The notes: generated by a model not told the origin, from the sequence alone. Shown: positions 36,032 to 46,376, counted from the stretch's first letter. The stretch: 62,899 nucleotides of DNA from an uncultured Caulobacterales bacterium (GCA_903900155.1 CAIUMD010000065.1:1-62899), one strand, 5' to 3'. A program made the numbers and translations.

Positions 36032-38305
36032 TTACTCCGCGGCGATGAGGGTGGGTTCGGTGGGACGCGGCGTTCCGCCATCCCGGCGGCGCATCGCGAT
36101 CGTGGCGTCGACGTCGAGAATCAGCGCGACGCGGCCGTCGCCCAGGATGGTCGCGGCGGCGACGCCCTCGACCTGCTGGTAGTTCTGTTCCAGCGACTTG
36201 ATGACGACCTGGCGCTGGCCATGGATGGCGTCGGCCACCAGGGCGGCGCGGGAGCCGTCTTCACCTTCGACCAGCAGCACGACGCCGTCGGTCGGGGCGG
36301 GCGAGTGATCGCGATAGCCCAGGGCCTGGCCGACATCGATCAGCGGCACGAAGCTGTCGCGGACGGCCAGCACCGAGCCGACCGGGCCCAGCGGGCGAAC
36401 TTCTTCCGGCTTGGGACGCAGGCTCTCGACGATGGCGGCCAGCGGCACGACCAGGGTCTCGCCGGCGACGTCGACCACCATGCCGTCCAGGACGGCCAGG
36501 GTCAGCGGCAGGCTGAGCGTGAAGGTCGAGCCTTGGCCCGGACGCGAGGCGATCGAGATGCGGCCGCCCAGGGCTTGGACCGAGCGCTTGACCACGTCCA
36601 TGCCGACGCCGCGGCCCGAGACGTCCGAGATCTTCTCGGCGGTCGAGAAGCCCGGCAGGAAGATCAGGTTGTCGATCTCTTCGTCGGTCAGCTGCAGGTC
36701 CGGCGAGATCAGGCCCTTCTTGACCGCGATGCCGAAGACGCGCTCGCGATTGATGCCCTTGCCGTCGTCCGAGACCTCGATGACGATCCGGCCGCTGCGG
36801 TGCAGCGCGGCCAGGCGCACGACGCCTTCGGGATTCTTGCCGGCCGCCTTGCGCTCCTCGGGGCTTTCCAGCCCGTGGTCGATGGCGTTGCGTAGCATGT
36901 GGGTGATCGGGTCGGACAGACGCTCGATGACCGTCTTGTCGACCTCGGTGTTCTCGCCTTCCATCACCAGGCGAGCCTGCTTGCTCGTCATGTTGGCGAC
37001 TTCGCGGACCAGGCGCGGCATGCGCTGGAACACCGACTTCACCGGCTGAGCGCGGATGGCCATGACGCTGTCCTGGATCTCGCGGGTGAGCTGTTCCAGC
37101 TCATCCAGACCCATGGCCAGGTTCGAGGACGGGGCGATGCCATATTCGCCGACGCGCTGCGCCAGCATGGCCTGGTTGATGACCAGCTCGCCGACCAGGT
37201 CGATCAGGCGATCGATGCGTTCCGGGTCGACGCGGATGACCGACTGGCCGGGCCCCGGGACTTCGACCGGGGTGGCTTTCGGCGTGGCGGCGGCCGGAGC
37301 AGCGGCGGGCTTGGCGGCCTCGACGACCGGCGCGGGGGCCGGAGCGACGGGCTCGACGACCTCGGCGACCGGCGCCGGGGCGGAAATTTCGATGATGGGA
37401 GCCGGAGCGGTCTCGACGGCTTCGATGACAGCCGGCGCTTCGGCGACCGTCAGCAGCGCGGCCATGGTGTCTTGGACACCGCCTTCGCCGCGGGTGATCT
37501 CCAGGTCGCAGTCGCCGTCGACGAATTCGAAGACTTCGCGGATCGCGCTTTCGTCTTCCTCGGTCTCCAGGCGGACGCTCCAGGTGACGAACGCGGCTTC
37601 CGGATCCAGGTCGCCCAGGGCCGGCAGGGCGCTGTCGTCCAGGGTCGCCTTGATCGGACCCAGGCGGCTCAGCTCGCGCAGCAGCAGCGCCGTCTCGTTG
37701 GCCTTGCGGTACAGGTCCGACTTCGGACGGATCGACACCGTCCAGACATTGCCCGGCTCGGCGTCGGCGGCCTGCGCCTCGACCGTGATGGTCTGGGGCA
37801 CGAAGACGAAGCCGAGGTCGTCGTCATCCATGGCGTCGTCGTCAGCAACGACGGGAGCCGGCGCGGCGGCGACCGGAGCGGCTTCCTCGACGACCGGGGC
37901 GTGCGCGGCGGGCGCGGCGTTCGGGTCGGTCCAGGTTTCCAGCTCGGCGGCCATGGCGGCCGAGGCCCCCATGTCGACGTCGCCCAGACCGCGCGCGGCG
38001 CTGACGTGGTCGGCCAGGATGTCGGAGGCGCGCAGCAGGACGGCGGCCAGTTCGACCGTGTTCGGGACACTGCCCGAGCGCACGGCGTCCAGCAGGGTCT
38101 CGAACACATGGGCGAAGCGCACCAGCGGCTCGAGGCCGAAGGCGCCTGCGCCCCCCTTGATCGAGTGGACGGCGCGGAACACGGCGTTGACCGTCTCGAG
38201 GTCGCCGGCCCCTTCCTGCATAGCCAGGAGACCGCCCTCGAGGTCGGCGAGGAGCTCCTCGCATTCCTGGAAGAAGGTGACCTTGATGGCCTCTAGCTCG
38301 TCCAT
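36032..38305 (-). CDS. cheA: chemotaxis histidine kinase CheA
   Basis: 757 residues. The N-terminal Hpt domain carries the phospho-accepting His47 in AVHSIKGGAGAFG. A Pro/Ala-rich linker and a poorly conserved CheY/CheB-binding region (to about 350) follow. Then come the dimerisation helices (IDRLIDLVGELVINQAML), the ATPase core with HMLRNAIDHGLE, DDGKGIN and GRGVGMDVV, and a CheW-like regulatory domain to the end. The domain order is complete and canonical. It starts the core signalling block after the first cheY. Confidence 0.97.
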   Translation of the reverse strand: MDELEAIKVTFFQECEELLADLEGGLLAMQEGAGDLETVNAVFRAVHSIKGGAGAFGLEPLVRFAHVFETLLDAVRSGSVPNTVELAAVLLRASDILADHVSAARGLGDVDMGASAAMAAELETWTDPNAAPAAHAPVVEEAAPVAAAPAPVVADDDAMDDDDLGFVFVPQTITVEAQAADAEPGNVWTVSIRPKSDLYRKANETALLLRELSRLGPIKATLDDSALPALGDLDPEAAFVTWSVRLETEEDESAIREVFEFVDGDCDLEITRGEGGVQDTMAALLTVAEAPAVIEAVETAPAPIIEISAPAPVAEVVEPVAPAPAPVVEAAKPAAAPAAATPKATPVEVPGPGQSVIRVDPERIDRLIDLVGELVINQAMLAQRVGEYGIAPSSNLAMGLDELEQLTREIQDSVMAIRAQPVKSVFQRMPRLVREVANMTSKQARLVMEGENTEVDKTVIERLSDPITHMLRNAIDHGLESPEERKAAGKNPEGVVRLAALHRSGRIVIEVSDDGKGINRERVFGIAVKKGLISPDLQLTDEEIDNLIFLPGFSTAEKISDVSGRGVGMDVVKRSVQALGGRISIASRPGQGSTFTLSLPLTLAVLDGMVVDVAGETLVVPLAAIVESLRPKPEEVRPLGPVGSVLAVRDSFVPLIDVGQALGYRDHSPAPTDGVVLLVEGEDGSRAALVADAIHGQRQVVIKSLEQNYQQVEGVAAATILGDGRVALILDVDATIAMRRRDGGTPRPTEPTLIAAE

Positions 38306-38385
38306 ATCCCGTACGTCCTAATTCGCGTCTAGCAACGGGTACTCAGTGAAACTCGTACTGCGGTCTTGCCGGTTAGGCCCAAGCC

Positions 38386-38751
38386 TTAAGCAGCGACGCG
38401 ACGGATCGCGTCCACCAGCTTTTCCGGGTTGAACGGCTTGACGATCCAGCCCGTCGCGCCGGCTTCGCGAGCCCGCTGCTTCTTGGCCGGATCGCTTTCC
38501 GTGGTCAGGACCAGGATCGGGATGGCGCGATAGTCGTCGTCGACCCGCACCGCCTCGATGAAGCCGAAGCCGTCCAGCTTGGGCATGTTGATGTCGGTGA
38601 TGATGATGTCGGGGCGATGGGCGGAGAGAACCTCCAGGCCATGCTCGCCGTCGACAGCCTCGACCACGTTGAAACCGGCGCCGACCAGGGCCATGCGCAG
38701 CATGTCCCTCATGGTGCGGGAATCATCGACCGTGAGAACCGTACGCGTCAC
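38386..38751 (-). CDS. cheY: CheY response regulator (first of the cluster)
   Basis: 121 residues with VDDSRTMRD, phospho-acceptor Asp in IIITDINMPKLDG, VLTTESD and WIVKPFNPEKL. It follows the STAS gene with a four-base overlap and precedes cheA by 80 bases, where no promoter or terminator is obvious. It is the closest of the three to classical motor-binding CheY in size and motif. Confidence 0.94.
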   Translation of the reverse strand: MTRTVLTVDDSRTMRDMLRMALVGAGFNVVEAVDGEHGLEVLSAHRPDIIITDINMPKLDGFGFIEAVRVDDDYRAIPILVLTTESDPAKKQRAREAGATGWIVKPFNPEKLVDAIRRVAA

Positions 38752-39035
38752 GATTCAGCTCCTTGGAATTCCGCCGAAAGGAGCGCCCCTTCGGCGCCGA
38801 ACAGACGGGTGGTTTCGACAAAGGCCTCGGAAGGCCCCTTGATGGAAAAGGCTTGACCGTCCTGGTCCCACGCCTTGCGGGCGGCCAGCAGGACCTGCAG
38901 GCACAGACCGCCGAGGCGACGGACCTGATCGGCTTCCACGGTGATCGCCGCGCCGCGGCGTTCCAGGAAGGCGGCCTTCAGAGGGGCCGCGGCCTTCAGG
39001 TCCAGGTTTTCAGGCAGCGCGATCGCGACGGCCAT
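38748..39035 (-). CDS. STAS-domain protein of the che cluster (CheX position)
   Basis: About 95 residues from the ATG at 39035, whose first base is the last base of the mcpA stop (TAATG), with GGGAGGAG just upstream inside mcpA. One STAS-like fold: AIALPENLDLKAAAPLKAAFLER, VEADQVRRLGGLCLQVLLAARKAW and a C-terminal helix (EAFVETTRLFG). The usual anti-sigma-antagonist serine position is not clear here (RLGGL where DSSGL would be expected), so phospho-switching is doubtful. In C. crescentus this position is called cheX, unrelated to the CheX phosphatase. Confidence 0.85.
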   Translation of the reverse strand: MAVAIALPENLDLKAAAPLKAAFLERRGAAITVEADQVRRLGGLCLQVLLAARKAWDQDGQAFSIKGPSEAFVETTRLFGAEGALLSAEFQGAES

Positions 39036-41008
39036 TAGAACTCCTCCCAACCTTCCGTGGCGGGGGCCTGGGCGACAGCCGCCGAACCACTGCTCCGGCC
39101 CGGGCGGGCGAAGGTGTTCAGGCGAGCCTGCTGCTCGGCCACCGGGTTGCGCGCCGGGGCGTGCTGAGCCGTGTCGGCCACAGCCGGACGGCTGTAGGTC
39201 GAGGAACCGGCGCCCACCTGGAAGCGGGCCATCAGGCGGACCAGTTCACCGGTTTCCCCCTTCAGCGAGTGCGTCGCGGCGGTCGACTGCTCGACCATGG
39301 CGGCATTCTGCTGGGTCACCTGATCCATCTGGTTCACGGCGGTGTTGACTTCGTTCAGACCGGTCGCCTGCTCCGCGGCCGAGGCCGCGATCTCGGTGAC
39401 CAGGGCGTCGATCTCGCCGACCTTCGCCACGATCCGTTGCAGCGCCTCGCCCGTCTGGCCGACCAGGCTGACGCCTTGGCTGACCTGCTGGGTCGAGCTG
39501 GAGATCAGAGCCTTGATCTCCTTGGCCGCTTCGGCCGAACGCTGGGCCAGGGCGCGAACTTCCTGGGCGACGACCGCGAAGCCGCGGCCCGCTTCGCCCG
39601 CCCGCGCGGCTTCGACGCCGGCGTTCAGGGCCAGGAGGTTGGTCTGGAAGGCGATTTCGTCGATCACGCCGATAATCTGGCTGATCTGCTTGGACGAGTT
39701 CTCGATCTCGCCCATGGCCGACACTGCCTGATGCACGACCTGGCCGCTATGCGTCGCTTCGCCACGCGTCGTCGAGACCACGTCCGAGGCCTGGCGAGCG
39801 CCCGAGGCCGTGCGGCGCACGGTGGCGGTCAGCTCGTCCAGGGCGGCGGCGGTCTCTTCCAGGCTGGCGGCCTGCTGTTCCGTACGGCGCGACAGGTCGT
39901 CCGAGGCGTGGGCGATTTCGTCGGCGCCGGTGCGCAGGCCGTCGGTCGAGGCGGCGATGACCTTCATCGTCTCCTGCAGCGAGCCCATGGCGCCGTTGAA
40001 GTCGGTCTTCAGCTTGGCGTAGTCGCCCGGGAAGTCGGCGGTCACGCGGAAGGTCAGGTCGCCCTGGGCCAGCTTCTCAAGGCCTTCGGCCAGGCTGCTG
40101 ACGACGGTCGAGGCTTCCTTGGCCGCGGCGGCGGCGGCGGCTTCCTTGGCGCGGCGTTCATCGGCCGTGAGGGCGGCGGACTTTTCCTGCTCGGCGCGCA
40201 GCGTATCCAGGTGCAGCTGGTTGTCGCGGAAGACCTTCAGAGCCGAGACGATGGCGCCCAGTTCGTCGCCGCGCGTCAGCTTCTCCAGATCGATGATGTT
40301 GTCGCCCTTCGACAGCTTGTCGGTGGCGCCGGCGATGTCGGCGATCGACTTGCGGGTCGTCATGACCGTGAACCAGGCCAAGGCGCCGACGGCGGCCAGG
40401 GTGACCAGCGACATGATGATGGTGATCGTCATCGCGGCCTTGGCTTCGGCTTCGCGCTTGACGGTCTCGGCCTTGATGCGGGCGTTGGCGGCGGCGACCA
40501 CCTGGTCCAGTTGCCCGCTCATCTTGGCGTATTGCTCTTCGAACGGCGCGACGAAGCCGACGGCCATGCCGAAGTCGACGCCGATCATGCCCGACACGGT
40601 GTCGATGGCGCTGCGGCATTCTTCGAGCGACTTGATCAGTTCGGCGATCTTGGCCTGCTCGCTGGCCGGCAGGTGGCCCTTCAGCGCCTGCAGGTCCTTC
40701 TTGACCGCATCCGTTTCCTTGAGCACGGCGGCCATGCGCACGTCGTTCTTGTCGACGTCGATGTTGCCGGCCTTGTGCGTCAGGACGGTGTAGAGTTCAC
40801 CGTTGATATTGGAGATGCGCTTGGACAGCGCCTGAATCTCCATGTTCTCGCGCATGTCGGTCTGCACGACGTCCTGCAGAGCGGCCGACTGGCTCTTCTG
40901 AACGACGATCGCTCCGGCGGCCATCAGGGCCAGCATGAGCAGTGCGAAAGCCGGCGCGAAGCCGATCTTGATAATCAACGGTAGATCGACGAGACGAATC
41001 CGTTTCAT
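39035..41008 (-). CDS. mcpA: methyl-accepting chemotaxis protein McpA
   Basis: 657 residues from ATG 41008 (GGAGGGG eight bases upstream); the longer open frame upstream is not coding. There is one N-terminal membrane helix (about 10-32), a periplasmic four-helix-type domain with many charged residues, and a second helix (about 195-215). A HAMP domain and the methyl-accepting signalling domain follow, with the tip [24 protein letters not shown]. It ends in EGWEEF, a Trp-x-x-Phe tail that can tether CheR/CheB. First gene of the che operon and overlapped by the STAS gene. Confidence 0.95.
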   Translation of the reverse strand: MKRIRLVDLPLIIKIGFAPAFALLMLALMAAGAIVVQKSQSAALQDVVQTDMRENMEIQALSKRISNINGELYTVLTHKAGNIDVDKNDVRMAAVLKETDAVKKDLQALKGHLPASEQAKIAELIKSLEECRSAIDTVSGMIGVDFGMAVGFVAPFEEQYAKMSGQLDQVVAAANARIKAETVKREAEAKAAMTITIIMSLVTLAAVGALAWFTVMTTRKSIADIAGATDKLSKGDNIIDLEKLTRGDELGAIVSALKVFRDNQLHLDTLRAEQEKSAALTADERRAKEAAAAAAAKEASTVVSSLAEGLEKLAQGDLTFRVTADFPGDYAKLKTDFNGAMGSLQETMKVIAASTDGLRTGADEIAHASDDLSRRTEQQAASLEETAAALDELTATVRRTASGARQASDVVSTTRGEATHSGQVVHQAVSAMGEIENSSKQISQIIGVIDEIAFQTNLLALNAGVEAARAGEAGRGFAVVAQEVRALAQRSAEAAKEIKALISSSTQQVSQGVSLVGQTGEALQRIVAKVGEIDALVTEIAASAAEQATGLNEVNTAVNQMDQVTQQNAAMVEQSTAATHSLKGETGELVRLMARFQVGAGSSTYSRPAVADTAQHAPARNPVAEQQARLNTFARPGRSSGSAAVAQAPATEGWEEF

Positions 41009-41353
41009 CGCGAGGTCCCCTCCAACCGGCGCGCCGTGCCCACGGACCGCCAACATGAGAGGGGATAATCCCCATAGATTCCTAACAACCTCTGACTTGG
41101 TAAACGCCAATTCGACATAATAATTCGAGGTCGTGTTGGAATGGGCAGTTTGTCGCAGGCGCCCACGCATGGAATCTATAAAGCGAAGACGCCAATGCGG
41201 GAGTCGCGCAGCGATTCCGGGATGGTTACCCGAAAGTAAACCCTCAATATTCTTCGCCGACTCAGATTCTTTTAACTTGAACCTGCGACAAGGCTCCCGC
41301 GTCCGATTGGCGCGTCGTCCGACGGACGTGACACTTTTACTAGGAGCAGCGGG
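41009..41353. promoter_or_regulatory. divergent promoter region of the che operon and a small secreted protein gene
   Basis: 345 bases, visibly richer in A and T than the flanking genes, especially 41085-41130 and 41240-41285. It must hold the che operon promoter (minus strand) and that of the plus-strand small gene. Two palindromes stand out: GGGGATAATCCCC at 41061-41073, in the che leader, and CGTCCGACGGACG at 41316-41328, 25 bases before the small gene start. I found no convincing TTAA-N7-TTAA CtrA site; the closest (near 41226) is poor. Confidence 0.55.
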
Positions 41354-41665
41354 ATGAAATATCCGATCGCTATTGCCGCGGGAATCGCTGGCAGCTTTTT
41401 CGTCGCTCAGGCCGCTTCGGCCGCCGGCGGTTTCGAAGACCAGATGGGCCGTTGCCTGCAGCAGTTCGCCAACACCCGCGACGCCGCGCAAGTGATGCTC
41501 GAGTGCAACGCCGCTGACGGCAAGCTGTCGGACTGCAAGGTCGTCGACAACAGCGCCGCCGGCAAGGGCTTCGACAAGGCCGCGATGTGCATCGCCGAAA
41601 AGCTCCCGATGGGCGCCAAGACCGGCACCGTGAAGGTTCCGTTCCGCTTCCCGGGCGGCGCGTAA
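41354..41665 (+). CDS. small secreted protein with TonB C-terminal-like fold
   Basis: 103 residues; AGGAG lies seven bases upstream of the ATG. A signal peptide ([23 protein letters not shown]) precedes an 80-residue domain with three cysteines. The end, [28 protein letters not shown]...VKVPFRF, follows the strand-helix-strand pattern of TonB C-terminal domains (G-x-V-x-x-x-x-V ... VPFxF), but there is no membrane anchor or proline linker, so it is not a TonB itself. It is a free periplasmic domain of unknown function. It lies between the che operon and the globin-coupled receptor. Confidence 0.78.
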   Translation: MKYPIAIAAGIAGSFFVAQAASAAGGFEDQMGRCLQQFANTRDAAQVMLECNAADGKLSDCKVVDNSAAGKGFDKAAMCIAEKLPMGAKTGTVKVPFRFPGGA

Positions 41666-41694
41666 GTTACGCGCCCTCCTTTCGGGGGACACAA

Positions 41695-41727
41695 AACGCC
41701 CTCGCCGACTGGATCGGCGGGGGCGTT
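41695..41727. terminator. bidirectional intrinsic terminator
   Basis: A 14-bp stem (41695-41708 with 41714-41727, one G-T pair) has loop CTGGA. It lies between the plus-strand secreted protein and the minus-strand receptor gene that converge here. Read from the minus strand it is followed by TTTTG. No long T-run follows on the plus strand. Confidence 0.8.
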
Positions 41728-41768
41728 CTGCTGTCTGGACGATACACAGCACCCGAATAGTCTAGACC

Positions 41769-43415
41769 TTAGAACTCTTCCCACTCGTCCCTGATCGCCA
41801 CTGCGGCATTGCCGCGAGCGACCGGCGCCGCGGCGCCCGGACGAGCGGAGGGACGGGCGACAGGGCGGTCGACAGGCCGGGCCGGAGGCGGAGCAGCGCG
41901 CGTGGGCTCGGGCTTGCTCGCGACGACCGGTTGGCTGGCGCCGGACACACGGCCAGACACACGGAAGGTGGCCACCTGCTTGATCAGTTCGGCGGTCTGA
42001 CCCTTGAGGGAATGGGTCGCGGCCGTCGTCTGCTCCACCATGGCGGCGTTCTGCTGGGTGACCTGGTCCATCTGATTGACGGCCGTGTTCACCTCGTTCA
42101 GGCCTTGGGCCTGTTCCTGGGCCGAGGACGAGATCTGGACGATCAGTTCGTCGATCTCGGCCACCTTGGCGACGATCCCGCGCAGGGCCTCGCCGGTCTG
42201 CCCCACCAGACCCACGCCGCGATCGACCTGCGAGGTCGAGTTGGCGATCAGGGTCTTGATCTCCTTGGCCGCGTCGGCCGAACGCTGGGCGAGAGCCCGC
42301 ACTTCCTGCGCCACGACGGCGAAGCCACGGCCGGCTTCACCGGCCCGCGCGGCTTCGACGCCGGCGTTCAGGGCCAGAAGGTTGGTCTGGAAGGCGATCT
42401 CGTCGATCACCCCGATGATGTTGCCGATCGAGCGCGAGCTGGTTTCGATCTCGCCCATGGCCGAGACGGCCTGGTCGACGACGGCGCCCGACTTCTCGGC
42501 CTCGGCCTTGGCGCCGGCGACCACGTCCTGGGCCTGCTTGGCGCCCGACGCCGTGCGGCGGACGGTCGAGGTGATCTCGTCCAGGGCGGCGGCGGTCTCT
42601 TCCAGGCTGGCGGCCTGCTGTTCGGTGCGGCGCGACAGGTCGTCTGCGGCGGCGCCGATCTCGTCGGCGCCCGACCGGATGCCGTCGGTGGCGACGGACA
42701 CGCGGCTCATCGCCTGCTCGAGAATGCCGACGGCGTTGTTGAAGTCGTCCTTCAGCTTCTGGAATTCCGGCGTCACCTCGGCGTTGAGGCGGCCGACCAG
42801 GTCGCCTTGGGCCAGGCGGTCGAGGGCGTCGCCCAAGGCCTGGACGACGGCCTTCTGGCTGGCCTCGTTGGCCAGGCGCACGCTTTCCAGACGCACGCGC
42901 TCGGCCTCAATGGTCTCCAGATAGATCGAGATGGCGAAGTCCATGTCCAGCATGACCGCCTTGACCAGGGCGCTGACGGCGTCGCCGGCCTTGCCGCTGT
43001 CGCCCTTGGCCATGAAGCCCTTGGGCCACTGCTCCTCGATCACCGCGCGGACCAGGTGCTCGCTGACCACCGCATAGCCGCCGATGTACCAGCGCGGCTC
43101 CAGGCCGATGCGGGCGTGGGTCTGGCCGATGGTGCGCACGGCGTTGACATAGGTGTCGTCGAACTCGGCGCGCGAGATCACGTCCCAGTGCGACTGCTGG
43201 CGGCCCGAGGCGGCCTGCATGTGCTTTTCGTCGCCGAAGAACTTGCGCGTCTCGGGGGTCGAGCGGACCTTGTCGTAGAAGGCGTCCAGCGCCTTGCCGA
43301 TGTTCTTGCGGATGACAGGCTGCAGGTCACGCAGGTCGGCGCGCGCCTTGGCGTCCAGGCCCATGAACGCCACTCGTTCGTTGATCGCATGATCCTTGCT
43401 CAAAGCCGCCCCCAT
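41769..43415 (-). CDS. globin-coupled soluble chemoreceptor (HemAT-like)
   Basis: 548 residues with no membrane span. Residues about 10-170 are a protoglobin/globin-coupled sensor domain: [15 protein letters not shown], then [17 protein letters not shown], where His100 is the expected proximal heme ligand. A short HAMP-like linker leads to a methyl-accepting signalling domain with the same tip as McpA ([25 protein letters not shown]). The end is RDEWEEF, the same Trp-x-x-Phe type tail. It should sense oxygen or another diatomic gas in the cytosol and feed the cluster's CheA/CheW. The proline/arginine-rich stretch before the tail (residues about 495-535) is a flexible tether. Confidence 0.93.
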   Translation of the reverse strand: MGAALSKDHAINERVAFMGLDAKARADLRDLQPVIRKNIGKALDAFYDKVRSTPETRKFFGDEKHMQAASGRQQSHWDVISRAEFDDTYVNAVRTIGQTHARIGLEPRWYIGGYAVVSEHLVRAVIEEQWPKGFMAKGDSGKAGDAVSALVKAVMLDMDFAISIYLETIEAERVRLESVRLANEASQKAVVQALGDALDRLAQGDLVGRLNAEVTPEFQKLKDDFNNAVGILEQAMSRVSVATDGIRSGADEIGAAADDLSRRTEQQAASLEETAAALDEITSTVRRTASGAKQAQDVVAGAKAEAEKSGAVVDQAVSAMGEIETSSRSIGNIIGVIDEIAFQTNLLALNAGVEAARAGEAGRGFAVVAQEVRALAQRSADAAKEIKTLIANSTSQVDRGVGLVGQTGEALRGIVAKVAEIDELIVQISSSAQEQAQGLNEVNTAVNQMDQVTQQNAAMVEQTTAATHSLKGQTAELIKQVATFRVSGRVSGASQPVVASKPEPTRAAPPPARPVDRPVARPSARPGAAAPVARGNAAVAIRDEWEEF

Positions 43416-43631
43416 TTCAAAATGCGGGAGCAGGCTCGTCTGGCATGCTTAATGCCAACTTAAATATTTTCGCGGGGCTGGCGGCAAGGTGACGCACACC
43501 GCGCAAGGGCGAGCAGACACAACCGGATAGCGATGTTCTTGAAAACCTTTGCAGGCCTTAAGGAAATCGCCCGCCCTGCGGCCTGCGCGCACGGCTAGGC
43601 TTGCGACAACCTGCCGCAGTTTCGGAGCGCC

Positions 43632-44780
43632 CTAGCCTCCCCGTTTCAGGGTTTCGCGGGCGATGACCAGCTGCTGGATCTGGCTGGTGCCCTCGTAGAT
43701 CCGGAAGATCCGCACGTCACGATACAGCCGCTCGATTCCATAGTCGGCCACATAGCCGGCCCCGCCGAACACCTGCACCGCTCGGTCGGCGACTCGTCCG
43801 ACCATCTCCGAGGCGAACAGCTTGGACGCCGCCGCCTCCAGGGTGACGCCCACGCCGGCGTCGCGCTTGCGGGCGGTGTCGAGGACCAAAGCTTTCGCCG
43901 CCAGCGCCTCGGTCTTGCTGTCGGCGATCATCGCCTGGATCAGCTGGAAGCTGGCGATCGGCTGGCCGAACTGCTTGCGCTCGCTGGCATAGGCCACGCA
44001 GTCGGCGATCAGCCGCTCGGCCACGCCCACGCAGACGGCGGCGATATGCAGGCGACCGCGATCCAGCACCTGCATGGCGACCTTGAAGCCCTCGCCCTCC
44101 TCGCCCAGACGGTTCTCGACCGGCACGCGGACATTGTCGAAGGTGACGTCGTGGATATGGGCGCCCTGCTGACCCATCTTCTTCTCGGGCTTGCTGACCG
44201 AGAGACCCGGCAGGTCGCGCGGCACCAGGAAGGCCGACACGCCCGAACCGCCCTTGGCGTCGGGATTGGTGCGAGCCATCACCGTGAACAACGAGGCCTT
44301 GCCGGCATTGGTGATGAAGCGCTTGCCGCCGTTCAGGACGTAGTGGTCGCCGTCCAGGGTCGCGCGGGTCTGCACGGCGGCGCTGTCGGAGCCGGCCTCC
44401 GGCTCGGTCAGGGCGAAGGAGGTGATGGTCTCGCCGGACGCGACGCCTTCCAGCCACTTGGCCTTCTGGGCGTCGTTGCCGAACATCACCAGGCCCTGGC
44501 TGCCGATGCCGACATTGGTGCCGAACACCGAGCGGAAGGCCGGCGAGGCGCGGCCCAGCTCGATGGCCACCAGCGCCTCCTCCTCCATGTTGAGACCCAG
44601 GCCGCCATATTCCTCGGGAATGGACAGGCCGAAGAGGCCCAGCCCCTTCATTTCCTCGATCACGTCGGCCGGGACGGCGTCGTCCTCGGCGACCTTGGCC
44701 TCAATGGGGCGCAGGCGCTCGGCCACGAAGCGCGCCACCGTCTCGAGCAGCTGCTCGCGGGTTTCCAGATCGAGGGCCAT
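43632..44780 (-). CDS. acyl-CoA dehydrogenase
   Basis: 382 residues, standard length. Family signatures are FALTEPEAGSDSAAV (FAD/substrate), GGKRFITNAGKASLFTVMA, the C-terminal helical domain, and RIYEGTSQIQQLVIARE, whose Glu is the catalytic base in most short- and medium-chain enzymes. It introduces a trans double bond into acyl-CoA and passes electrons to ETF. It stands alone with no thiolase or CoA ligase nearby, so chain-length or branched-chain specificity cannot be assigned. Confidence 0.94.
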   Translation of the reverse strand: MALDLETREQLLETVARFVAERLRPIEAKVAEDDAVPADVIEEMKGLGLFGLSIPEEYGGLGLNMEEEALVAIELGRASPAFRSVFGTNVGIGSQGLVMFGNDAQKAKWLEGVASGETITSFALTEPEAGSDSAAVQTRATLDGDHYVLNGGKRFITNAGKASLFTVMARTNPDAKGGSGVSAFLVPRDLPGLSVSKPEKKMGQQGAHIHDVTFDNVRVPVENRLGEEGEGFKVAMQVLDRGRLHIAAVCVGVAERLIADCVAYASERKQFGQPIASFQLIQAMIADSKTEALAAKALVLDTARKRDAGVGVTLEAAASKLFASEMVGRVADRAVQVFGGAGYVADYGIERLYRDVRIFRIYEGTSQIQQLVIARETLKRGG

Positions 44781-44847
44781 GCGCTTCTCCCAGTATCAAA
44801 CACTTGTTTTGACACCGACTGTAGCGATGGTCCCCGAGATTGGAAGC

Positions 44848-46296
44848 CTAGGCTTTTTCCTGCTGCGCCAGCACGCTCTTGCGCATGCCGTAGGCGACAT
44901 AGACCACCGCCCCGATAATGTGGGCGAACAGGAAGTAGAGCTGAGTCTTGGCCGGCAGGCTGTAGAACAGATACAGGCACCCCAGGATGCCCAGCGGGGC
45001 CACGATCGGCCAGGCCGGGGTCGAGAACACGCGCGGGCGGCTTGGCTCGCGCCGGCGCAGCACGATCACCGAGGCGCCCACGGCGATGAACGCCGCCAGG
45101 GTGCCGGCGTTGGCCAGCTCGGCGATGTCCTTCAGCGACAGGAAGCCCGACAGCACCGCCGACAAGGCGCCGGTGAGCAGGGTCATGACCACCGGCGTGC
45201 CGGTCCTGGCGTTGACCTTCGACAGGGCGCGGGGCAGCAGGCCGTCGCGGGCCATGACGAAGAAAATCCGGCTCTGGCCGTACATGAAGGCCAGGATCAC
45301 GGTCGGCAGGGCGATGACGGCGGCCAGGGCCACCAGCTGGGCGACCTTCGGCTGGCTCAGGCTCTCCAGGATAAAGACCAGCGGCGCCTCGCTCTTGGAG
45401 AACACCTCGGCGCGCGAGGCCCCGATCGCGACGGCGGCGACGATCATGTAGATGGCCGTGCAGGCGGCCATCGAGCCGACGATGCCGATGGTCAGGTCGC
45501 GCTTGGGGTTCTTGGTCTCCTCGGCGGCGGTCGACACTGCGTCGAAGCCGTAGAAGGCGAAGAAGATCAGGCTGGCGGCGGCCATGACCCCGATCTTGGC
45601 GGCCTCCGGACCCGCGCCGGCGGGCGTGTGGGCCTGGAAGCCGTTGGGCATGAACGGCGTGAAGTGGCTGGCGTCGAAAGCCGGCAGGCACAGGGCCACG
45701 AACACGGCCAGGGCGATGATCTTCACGAACACCAGGATCATGTTGACCGTGGCGCTCTCACGGGTGCCCAGAGCCAAGAGGCCGGCCACCGCCATCGAGA
45801 TGATCACGGCCGGCAGGTTGACGACGCCGCGCCCCCCATCAGGCAAAATGACGTGCGGACCGGCCAGCAGATATTCAGGGAAGCCCGCCGCCGCGAACAG
45901 GCCATGGGCGTGGGCCGACCAGCCCACCGCCACGGCCGCGCAGACCAGGGTGTATTCCAGGATCAGGCTCCAGCCGACGAACCAGGCGACCGGCTCGCCC
46001 ATGGCCGCGTAGCTGTAGGTGTAGGCGCTGCCCGCCGCCGGCATCATGGTCGACAGCTCGGCGTAGCACAGCGCCGCGCAGGCGCAGACCGCGCCGGCGA
46101 TCAGGAACGACAGGATGACGCCGGGGCCGGCCAGGCCCGCGCCCACGCCGGTCAGGGTGTAGATGCCGGTGCCGACGATGGCCCCGACGCCCAGGGCGAT
46201 CAGGTGCGGCCAGCTCAGGGTCTTTTTCAGCTGATGGCTGTCCGCGTGGCCCGCGGTGATGGTGTCGATGGCCTTGCGGCGCGTCCAGAAGCTCAC
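44848..46296 (-). CDS. APC-superfamily amino-acid permease
   Basis: About 482 residues. GTG at 46296 has GGAGGG nine bases upstream and starts SFWTRRKAID, as usual for this subfamily; an upstream ATG would add 24 unrelated residues. Twelve or so membrane segments are present, with the N-terminal GVGAIVGTGIYTLTG unwound-helix motif that binds the amino-acid amine/carboxylate, and FFAFYGFDAVSTAAEETKNPKRD in the fifth-sixth segment region. This is the cationic-amino-acid-transporter-like (YhdG) branch. The substrate is not defined. A hairpin repeat lies upstream. Confidence 0.92.
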   Translation of the reverse strand: MSFWTRRKAIDTITAGHADSHQLKKTLSWPHLIALGVGAIVGTGIYTLTGVGAGLAGPGVILSFLIAGAVCACAALCYAELSTMMPAAGSAYTYSYAAMGEPVAWFVGWSLILEYTLVCAAVAVGWSAHAHGLFAAAGFPEYLLAGPHVILPDGGRGVVNLPAVIISMAVAGLLALGTRESATVNMILVFVKIIALAVFVALCLPAFDASHFTPFMPNGFQAHTPAGAGPEAAKIGVMAAASLIFFAFYGFDAVSTAAEETKNPKRDLTIGIVGSMAACTAIYMIVAAVAIGASRAEVFSKSEAPLVFILESLSQPKVAQLVALAAVIALPTVILAFMYGQSRIFFVMARDGLLPRALSKVNARTGTPVVMTLLTGALSAVLSGFLSLKDIAELANAGTLAAFIAVGASVIVLRRREPSRPRVFSTPAWPIVAPLGILGCLYLFYSLPAKTQLYFLFAHIIGAVVYVAYGMRKSVLAQQEKA

Positions 46297-46376
46297 TTTA
46301 GGGGTCCCTCCGACCAAAGCATGGCAGCCGAAAGTGTCAGCGGTTTCGGCGGCAGCCATGCTTTGCACTTATGAAT

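Noticed and set aside
41200..41260. CtrA binding site before the che operon or small gene
   Set aside because: The nearest match, TTAC-N7-TAAA around 41226, departs from TTAA-N7-TTAA in both halves.
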